Below are positions 55,810 to 64,000 of a DNA stretch of 64,000 nt, piece by piece. Position 1 is the stretch's first letter; every line of letters begins with the position of its first letter. A program made the translations under genes and the position numbers. A model generated the notes under the pieces. It was not told the origin of the DNA, did no database searches, and was given only the letters and a program-made list of their open reading frames with translations. The stretch is from Podocnemis expansa. Lineage: Eukaryota; Chordata; Testudines; Podocnemididae. The stretch spans positions 52,833,918 to 52,897,917 of the forward strand of contig ML681963.1 in the NCBI GenBank assembly GCA_007922195.1, written 5' to 3'.

Positions 55810-55950
55810 TACAGAATCCAAGTGAGTAGACATGTTAGTCTAGTTCAGAAAAAAAAAAAAGGAGTCTGTAAGTTCCCCGTCTACAAAAGTTCATGCAATA
55901 AATAAATTTGTTAGTCCTTAGAAGTGCCAGAGGACTCTGTTTTTGTTCTG
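55810..55950 (+). mobile_element. Penelope 3'-end copy, decayed
   Basis: It holds GAGTAGACATGTTAGTCTAG at the left, TTCATGCAATAAATAAATTT and GAAGTGCCAGAGGACTCTGT. The ribozyme-like core is lost. Confidence 0.6.
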
Positions 55951-56704
55951 GTACTGCAGAAATTTGTGTAAACTCCAAGTGACACCTTGTACAGGATGAA
56001 TGTGTACCTTAATTGTACTATAATAAATATACACACTGCAGTTTTTTTTCTTAACATTGGGAACATTTCTATTGCTTCTGCTTGATACAGTGAAAAGAAG
56101 AGGGTGGGGAAGAGTGTATATTATTCATTCCCAATTCCATTTTACCATCCTGTTGTTTTACTGAGTCTCCCTTCTCTTCTTCTCAAAGCTGAACATTTAG
56201 ACCCCAGAGTGCTTAAGAGGGTGAAGTATTAGGCAAAATGAGCTCACTCACCCTCAGGCTTGGGGAGAGAAAAACAAACAAACAAAAAAAAAAAACTTTT
56301 GAGAGTCTCGTGAAGAAGCAAGCAAAGTTTTTCTTCTGAGGGAAGGTTCAAATAATTTATAATTGTTTTCTGCTTAACACTATAAAAGAAAGTGGAGATT
56401 TTCTCAGGCTGGTCAGGACTATTGAAAGCCAGTAGTAACTGTAAAAAACAAAAAAAGAGAGTCCTGTGGCGCCTTAAAGACTAACAGATTTATTTGGGCA
56501 TAAGTGTTTGTGGGCTCTATTCCACTTCGTCAGATGTCTAAAGTAGAAACAACAGTTGAGAGGTATATACACACACGCCAGGATGGAGGAGGGCGAGTGT
56601 TAGCAAAGTCAGTTCAGTTAGGGCAGATGGGGCCCACTCACACCAGTTTATTAAAGGGAGAGCATGTGTGAACAGGAACATTCACTTTTCGTAATGTGCC
56701 AACC

Positions 56705-57114
56705 CAGGGGTTGACAAACCTTGTCAGCCCTGTCCACCACACCCTCAGCAGATGCCGAGGTGGGGCCAAAAGGGGGTGGGGCCAGGCCTCCAGTTCAGGG
56801 TTGTGGCCATGGTTGGCACTCACCAGTGCTGAAGGGTGGCCTCCAGGGGCCAGCCGGGGCCGGCTCCTGCTCCTCCCCCCACCAGAGGGTCGGAGCCAGA
56901 AGTGCACAGGCTGACCTGCCCCGCTTCCCTCCAGCCCCGCCTAGCAGGGGCCAGGAGCGTGCCAGCAGGGACCTCAAACTGTGGCAGGTGGCACTTGCCA
57001 ACTGCACAGCACTGGGGGAGTGGGGCCAGCAGGGATCCTTAGTGGCGCCACGTGCCACTCAGGCTTGACCCCCATGCCATTTTTGGCATGGGTGCCAGGG
57101 GTTGCCAACCTCTG
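56705..57114. mobile_element. hAT-type MITE inside the Penelope element
   Basis: The ends CAGGGGTTGACAAACC and (inverted) CAGAGGTTGGCAACCC are hAT-like terminal inverted repeats. The flanks TGCCAACC (56697-56704) and TGCTAACC (57115-57122) form an 8-bp target duplication with one mismatch. The interior is GC-rich with no coding potential that I trust. Removing it restores the Penelope inverted arm. Confidence 0.85.
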
Positions 57115-57249
57115 TGCTAACCATTCCAAATCCCTGACTTAGTCTGATTGTGTTAAGCTTGCAAATCGGCTTCAGCTCTGTAGTTTCACACTGACGTCTG
57201 TCTTTGAAGTTTTTTGTTGAAGTATGGCAACTTTTGAGTCTGCTACTGC

Positions 57250-57650
57250 TTATCCAGGGAGACTGAAGTGTTCTCCCTCTGGTTTATGGATGTTGCCATT
57301 TTTGATGTCAGATTTGTGTCCATTTATCCTTTTGTGCAAGGACAGTCTTGTTTGGCCAATGTACGTGGCAGAGGGGCATTGCTGGCACATGATGGCATAT
57401 ACTGCCTTTATTGGATGTGCAGGTGAATGAGCTCCTGATGGTGTGGCTGATCTGGTTGGGACCTGTGATTGTACCACTGGAGTCAATGTGTGGGCAGAAT
57501 TGGCAATGGGGTTTGTTGCAGGGATAGGTTCCTGAATTAGTGTTCTTGTTGTACGGTGTTCAGTTGCTGTTATTTGCTTCAGGTGGGGGGCTGTCTGTAA
57601 GCAAGGACTGGCCTACCTCCCAGGGCTTGAGAGAGCATGGGGTCATCTTC
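57250..57650 (-). pseudogene. Penelope-like GIY-YIG endonuclease remnant
   Basis: On the minus strand the frame reads RPVLAYRQPPTLKQI, a hallmark just after the Penelope RT. It then has AVYAIMCQQC, SATYIGQTRLSLHKRINGH, KSDIKNG and EGEHFSLPG, followed by a stop. The Y..C..C...YIGQT..SL..RI..H pattern is the GIY-YIG domain with the cysteine pair of animal Penelope-like elements. The preceding RT is absent, so this is a 5'-truncated copy. Confidence 0.78.
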
Positions 57651-57994
57651 TAAGATAGGTTATGTATCCAAAAAACAGCAGGAGAACACTTCTATCTCCC
57701 TGGACACTCAGTAGCAGACTTGAAAGTTGCCCTACCTCAACAAATACTTCAAAAACAGACTTCAGCATGAAACTGCAGAGCTGGAGCTGATTTACAAACT
57801 CGACACAATCAGACTGAGTCTGGGACTCGGAATGGTTAGCACATTACAAAAAGTAATTGTCCCTGTTCATACATTCTCTCCTCCTAATCAACAGTATGAA
57901 TGGGCCCTATTTACCCTAACTGAATTGATTTTGCTAACACTTGCCCTCCTGCATCCTGGCATGCGTATATATACTTCTTAACTGTAGTTTCCAT

Positions 57995-58055
57995 TTTAGG
58001 CATCTGACGAAGTAGGTTGGAGCCAACGAAAGCTTATGCCAAAAGAAATCCATTT
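57995..58055 (+). ncRNA. Hammerhead-ribozyme-like motif in the Penelope 3' end
   Basis: CTGACGA (58004-58010) is followed by a stem-loop (GTAGG...CCAAC, one mismatch), GAAA (58028-58031), and a minimal stem III GC-TTAT-GC (58032-58039). This is the order of the hammerhead core: CUGANGA, stem II, GAAA, stem III. The U-H cleavage step expected after stem III is not intact here (C then A), so this copy is probably inactive. Hammerheads are known in Penelope-like elements of animals. The assignment is from pattern only. Confidence 0.55.
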
Positions 58056-58254
58056 GTCTTTAAAGTACCACAAAACTCTCATTGTTTTTGTTGTACATAG
58101 ACTAACATGGCTACCCCAGTCGGAACTGTGTGCCTAACTCTGTCCTAGTCAATACTTATGGTTTCTTCAGTGGCAGTCAACCGCTGCTTACTCAAGGAAT
58201 GTAAAATGCATTGCATGAATGACAGTGACTTTTTAAGCTGCTGTTACACATTAG

Positions 58255-58440
58255 GGGAAAGCCAAACCACAAATTTCTTACGGCCAACTTTCCCGTATGC
58301 CCCCTGACCCCCAGGACTTCCAGGGTCAGCATCTAGGAGCAGTGTGGCGAGGTCATACTCACCATGATCTGTTCCTGGAAGCCCAATCTGATGGCGGTGA
58401 ATTTGCCGCTGTCAGTATAGATATACCCTCTGGCTATGCC
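58255..58440. mobile_element. Right part of a MITE related to 21183-21465
   Basis: The end CTGTCAGTATAGATATACCC resembles the right end of 21183-21465, and both have a nearby GGCCAAC or GGCCATTTTG block. No left terminus was found. Confidence 0.4.
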
Positions 58441-58933
58441 CCTGAAAGTCTGCCCTTCCATTACTACTGAGAGCAACAAACCCTATTTCTGCTGAGATTT
58501 AAGGCAACAAATTATAAATTGAGATTTTAGGGCAGCAGGCTTGAAAATGTCAGATTTTAAAGGAGAATTAATCAGCCAAAATTTAATCTAATTTAATGGG
58601 CTTCATCATCATGGAGGATTTCATGTCCTCTCAGAGATGAACTGAACCCTAATCCCAGAACCAAACATCAGCAAGAAAGACATCTGGGGAGCAAAGATTG
58701 GAATCTGATGCCAGATCCAAATTTTTAGGCTGCCTCGCTTCCCCTGTAACAGATGGAACAGAACTGTCAGATTCAAATACTCTCAAACATTGCGGGTAGT
58801 TAAACTTGATTCAAAATTCTGAAGGCTGGCTTCCATCTCTCCATCTCCAGTATTTTCCATATTTTAGGTATTAAATTCAGTGCACAAACGCATCACCTAG
58901 GCAGCTACTTCACTGGACATTGCAAACACTTTA

Positions 58934-59212
<279 letters not shown>

Positions 59213-60510
59213 TTATGCTCTTGCTTATATGGTATCTATGGTGCTCACTGATAAACCTGTTAGGCTTTCAGCAGATAAAGTGTGCATTGCTGTGAGATAA
59301 TGCCACAGCCTGGGTGGGTCACTGGGACCTGCAATTGAATTTGGAGCCTCTGTATCTCACTGCATAAGCTGCTGTCACTGAACTAAAAGACCCACTTCTA
59401 CGAGCCAAGGCATCAGCAGATGCATCATCTTCTAGCTACGTCCCAGCCACCCCTACAGCGAGGGGGAGGCAGAGTGCTACACTGACTGGGCGTGCCATAC
59501 ACATACCGCTGTTGGGAAAACAACTAAAGCAAGTAATGATTTTAAACAGCTGTGTTTACAGGCATGGTGATGGTTTTCCTGGTTAATTGTGAGATTGATC
59601 TGAATTGCTAATCCCATTCCATCCACTCATGTAACTGATCTATTTCCAATTGCCTTGCTAAATACCAAGGCACTACTGGGAAAAAGAGATTGACTGCTCT
59701 ACTGATTTCCCATTCAGTTGAATATTTAATCTGAGGAGCATGAGAAGTGGACCCACAGCTATAGTGAAAAAACTTTACAGGCAAGAAAAATATCTGATTT
59801 GTGAACCTGGCAGCTGAAATAAAACCAATGATTTTAAAATCCATTTTAATAAAGGAGAAAGTTCTCTAAAACGATCTCAGATAAAGCAACTTGTCTCCAT
59901 CAATTCACATTCTATCTTGGCATTAAACAGGAACACACCTACTCTGTTCATCAGAATTTAAAACCCACCATAATGCTGAAGAAATTCATTTACTTCTCAA
60001 TGGTTAGATTCTGCCTCCCTTACACTGAGTAGTAACTAAAACCCAGGAAATGGGACTTAGTTGCCTAAATACCTTTGGGGGTCTTTGCTTTATCAAATAG
60101 CTGCCTGGGCATGAGGTGACGTGCTATGATGAATAAGGCATAATGTGGCCCTACATTGAGTGTCTTTCTTGCCTCAGGTTCACAGCCCTGGTTACTGAAA
60201 ACCTAGACCCACAGATCAGATATATCACTGGTTGAAACAGGACAAGTTTCCCTCAGGATGCAGCTGGACTTTGTGCTTCACTCACGTCCTGCAGAAAACA
60301 CTATAGCAGTGTGTCACAGGGCATCTTTAAGGGAGTCTGAACTTCGCCTCAGTTGCGAGCAGCGTACCTCCCAGCCTCCTGGTTTCTTGCTCTCAATCCT
60401 TTGGTCAGGAGGATAAAATGGTCACAGAAGAGGCTGAACCCAAACTTCTTTGATGGGGCTAGCTCATTCTGTGACAAGCCGTACACCCAGTAAGGGGGGG
60501 CGAGGGGAAG

Positions 60511-60890
60511 AAAGCAAGGAGTCCTGTGGCACTTAAAGACTAACATTTATTTATCACATGAGCTTTCGTGGGAGAAAATCCCACTGACAAAGTGGGATTT
60601 TCTCCCATGACAGATCGTGTGATAAATAAATCTGCTAAAGACTAACAGGTTTATCTATCGCGTGAGCTGTCATGGGAGGAAAAAAAAAGAAAGAAAACAA
60701 GGAGTCCTGTGGCACTTAAAGATTAACATTTATTTATCACATGAGCTTTCACAGGAGAAAATCTTGCTGACAAAGTGGGATTTTTCTCCCGTGAAAGCTC
60801 ATGTGATAAATAAATATTAGGCTTTAAGTGCCACAGAACTTCTTCCTTTTGTTGCTGAACTACACTAACACGGCTGCCCCTTGGGAACCA
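60511..60890. repeat. Palindromic array of Penelope 3'-end units
   Basis: At least four short units alternate in orientation. The first pair is 60516-60583 (minus) against 60584-60640 (plus), and the second is about 60700-60763 (minus) against 60765-60880 (plus). The first pair is also repeated directly by the second (GGAGTCCTGTGGCACTTAAA in both). The arms share ATTTATTTATCACATGAGCT and its complement, so single strands could fold into long hairpins. Confidence 0.75.
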
Positions 60891-61609
60891 TACATTAAGT
60901 AGATTCAATCCTCTGCTTCTACGCTGAAACTAACATGAGCACCAACTGCGTGGGTGGCTTCACTATACGGAATGCCATTAGTTCAATCAACAGATGAGAC
61001 TCAGGCCACTGATTCATTTCACAGAGCCCAACAAAGAGGTGGCAATGACTGATCAATCTTGTTTGTTTCAAAACAATGATCTGAGAGTTGTGAAGTTCTG
61101 TATACCATCTACTGCTCCTAACTATATAGTTTTGTCTCAGTTTTTCTGACTTGTGTTAAAGACAGAAGCAACATCTCAGGTTGCAAGCCAAAAGGATTTC
61201 TAGAAATTTGAGAATAAATCCTCTCTCCTGAAGCAATTAGCGATACTCCTTCATGAAGATGCTAATTCATAGCACAACCTTTAATTCTTCAGGAAAGGCA
61301 TCCTGTAATGAACACACAAGAGAAGCCCAGCAAGTCTACTTTAGTGAACTGTTCAATGAGATGGGACCCTCTTTCTGTTTTTCACAACACAATTTTGGAT
61401 CCTTTGATCTCCGGACTCTTCCCAACATGTCACCAAGTCTTTAATCATGAAAACTTGAGTGTGCTCTGTTTCAACAAGTTCTCTATCCACAATTCAACTG
61501 GCCAAGCCACAATTTCAATTTCACTGGTTCATCCAGCCTTCTGATACTGACCACCGTCAGAAAGATGAGTATAATGCTATAGTCTTAAAACTCTTGTTTT
61601 GCTAATCCT

Positions 61610-61690
61610 AGTTGAGTAGGCCCTGAAGAGCAGGGACTGTTGCTTGCCTAGCACACCAGCACAAGGGGGCCTTAATCCCAGCTGGCACTA
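61610..61690 (+). mobile_element. SINE tail fragment
   Basis: CAGGGACTGTTGCTTGCCTA then CACACCAGCACAAGGGGGCC, a diverged MIR-like tail. Confidence 0.45.
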
Positions 61691-62745
61691 CCATGATATG
61701 AACATTTAATCCTCATCATAGTATTGAGGCCTGGAAGTTGTGCTGCATGAGAACAGCTTCACTGCAAGGATCCCCCCAGCAAGCTCATTGCAAGACAAAG
61801 TATGTTTCTCTCACAGTGGAGGCAGAGACCTACAAAATGCAAGTCAGGCTCCTAAGTTTCTGTCAACATTGTATCTCTGCATTACTAAATTCCATTTCAG
61901 CATCAATTCCCCTGTGCAGGTCTAAAGGAGAGAGATGACATTTTCTTACATGGAGATGTAAAGGCAGCAGGAGATTAAGTGTATTTTGACTCTGGGAAAA
62001 TCGTGCATGCGATTTTCTGTTATCTGCTTTCATACAATTTCATTTCTAAAGAGTCCTTTCCCTCACTATCACTATTAGTGATGTGACTTCACTCCTTTAA
62101 AGCTTTCTTCAGTCCTTCAACACTATTAATCTGTGTTGCATTCATCTCATCTTCCACTTTCTCTGGTTCTTATCCCCATCATCTGTGATCAGCTTCACTG
62201 TCTTTTCTTCTAGTTTTCAATTTCTAACACCAAATTGAAAATTCCTTTTATGACATTTTCCTTACAGAGGAAATCACATAATCCAAGATTTGTATTAATC
62301 CATCCAATTTTCCAGTGTGTTTTGAATATCAACAAGCTTCTCTTACCGTTGTATTGACTCTAAGAAACTTTAGATATAAGGATATTTTCAATAGAAGTCA
62401 CGACATGGCATTATGTTACCGTTATTGCATTTTAGGTCTTGCACTAAAAAGTCATAGTCAGGTAATGGGCTCCAAAAATATGATTTAACAATTTAAGATG
62501 AACAGAAAAGTTTTCATGAAGTATATTTCTTGTCTGTATTTCAGTGAAAACAGTTTGTCTGGATATAAATATTGCCCTTGAGGCTTTGCAAACACTGAGA
62601 AACAGAGAATGAAATAGACTAGATACAATAGTGAAATTGAACAGTTTACTGCTATTCTTCAAAAAGAGTGAAGTGAGAGAGTGCTAGTGTAAATTATGAA
62701 AAAAAAATCCAACTTTTAAGATTTTTACACTTTTAATAATCTACA

Positions 62746-63187
62746 GGGCTATGTCTATACTACAGGGCTTTTTTAAGTCAACTTAATAAGGCCAACTTAA
62801 AGTCAACTTTATTAAGTTGACTTAGTGAGGCCCCATTTGTTTAAGTCCACTTTATAAAGTCAACTTAAGCCAGGGGCCCATTGAAAGTCAACTTAATAAA
62901 GTCAACTTTCAGTGGGTCCTCTGGCTTAAGTCGACTTTATAAAGTCGACTTAAATGGCTCTAATGGCCTAAGCTGACTTTATTAAGTCAACTCTAATGGG
63001 CACATTGTGTTAAGTTGACTTAATAAAGTCAACTTAACCCTTAAAATCAACTTTAATGGCAGAAGTTATTAAATAGACTTAAGCAACTGCTTAAGTCGAC
63101 TTAATGAAATCCAAACGAGTCAGGGTGTTGCCTAAGCCAACTTAAGCCTGGTTAAGTTGACTTAAGCCTCCAGTGTAGACATACCCT
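62746..63187. mobile_element. MITE filled with TTAAGTCGACTTAA-like palindromes
   Basis: The left end GGGCTATGTCTATACTACA and right end CAGTGTAGACATACCC are inverted partners. More than ten copies of a 14-bp palindromic unit (TTAAGTCGACTTAA and variants) lie between, spaced irregularly. It belongs with 26217-26452. Confidence 0.78.
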
Positions 63188-64000
63188 GGGAAGGGCATTT
63201 ATTTAAAGTATATATGGCACTAATGAGACATGTGAGCAACTGTTTTAACTTTCTGCTTCTATTTATATTTTGCCATTTACACCCCTTTTAAAAAAATACA
63301 GAACATTGCATTTTTGTTCAGCTTTTTCCTCTCTTCTCTTAAAAAGTTGATTTCTAACATTAAATATTACCCACTATAGCAGTCATTTGTAAGATGCCTT
63401 TCATTCAATATTCTCCAGTAACTGATGTCTGTATTGATTACAAAATTTTTGCATAATAGGTTTTTCACCTCATGTATATTTTTTGGATGGTCATTTAATT
63501 TAAAGACCCTGCTGTCAATCTGGCTGCTAATATTGAGTCAAACTATCACTAGCTCAGGTTCACATGAGTTTATGGAACGGTAGGGCTATGTCCTGAGAAA
63601 GGGGCAGCACAGAATAACGTAGCCCAAGAAACAGAATAGGAACCAGATAGTGACTCAAGAGAGTTGATCTCAGGGGAAAACTGAACAGTGCCAGGGCTAT
63701 ATCTGTTACAGCTTACCTCCTTTTCCCCCCTGCTACTACATTAGTAAGATGAAGATATTGGTCCAGAAATGTCACAAGGTACAAAACTTATTCAGAAAGC
63801 CCTGACATAATGCACAAAGAGGCCTGCATTTCAAATACCTAGATTAGATTGACTTTTCTGTGCTCTTTTATTAACTTTGAACCTTAGTGTAACTTTGAAA
63901 ACAACATCCTGGGCCTTGTCTAGCCTTCTTGCAAAAGACATCCAACATCAAAGTCCTCACAGACTTGGACTTGAAGGAGCAGCAGACCCTGAGAATGTGA

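Larger units (their letters stand above)
56440..58125. mobile_element. Penelope-like element, head-to-head inverted copies
   Basis: The left copy reads on the minus strand from about 57650 down to 56440, and the right copy on the plus strand from about 57660 to 58125. The two share several hundred bases of imperfect inverted repeat, from the GGAGAACACTTC/GEHF coding block through the TGTTAGTCTTTAAG-type 3' end. The left copy keeps a GIY-YIG endonuclease segment. A hAT MITE (56705-57114) has since inserted in the left arm, moving its repeat out of register. Inverted partial copies are characteristic of Penelope-like elements. Confidence 0.75.

Overview
The window is vertebrate, most likely turtle (a crocodilian is the main alternative), and lies inside one large gene. 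Ten coding exons on the minus strand, each bounded by AG/GT splice sites, join in a single reading frame with matching phases. They encode about 637 residues of alternating Sushi (CCP) and CUB domains. Family knowledge points to a CSMD protein, and the residues fit CSMD2 better than CSMD1 or CSMD3 (recalled, not searched). The gene is transcribed from high to low coordinates. The most upstream exon here is 58957-59139 and the most downstream is 897-1066. Both ends of the gene lie outside the window, and no start codon, promoter or terminator of the gene is visible.

Protein order, N to C: Sushi (58957-59139); a whole CUB in one exon (45094-45420); Sushi (40457-40651); CUB split over two exons (37697-37835, 35453-35640); Sushi (24608-24796); CUB split over two exons (23449-23565, 12730-12945); Sushi (7748-7936); first half of a CUB (897-1066). 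The nine introns run from about 1.0 to 13.5 kb and hold nearly all of the sequence.

The introns are packed with mobile DNA typical of reptiles. Intron 24797-35452 holds a DIRS-like tyrosine-recombinase retrotransposon (about 26550-35275, minus strand) with inverted terminal repeats and gag, RT-RNase H and recombinase remnants. A younger plus-strand CR1 LINE (about 27691-30613) has split its recombinase gene. An older minus-strand CR1 lies at 3235-4830, with other CR1 3' ends at 13230-13420, 14163-14270, 14485-14955 and 20686-20821. A Penelope-like element with a GIY-YIG endonuclease remnant forms a head-to-head inverted pair at 56440-58125. Its 3' end recurs at 21045-21175, 21480-21620, 42930-43000, 43830-43960, 55810-55950 and 60511-60890, and several copies carry a hammerhead-ribozyme-like core. 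There are also hAT-type MITEs with 8-bp target duplications, MITE families with a TATGTCTACACT-type end, MIR/CORE-like SINE copies, and G- or GC-rich minisatellites.

No rRNA, tRNA gene, CRISPR or bacterial-style feature was seen. A 10-base run of N marks an assembly gap at 10393-10402.
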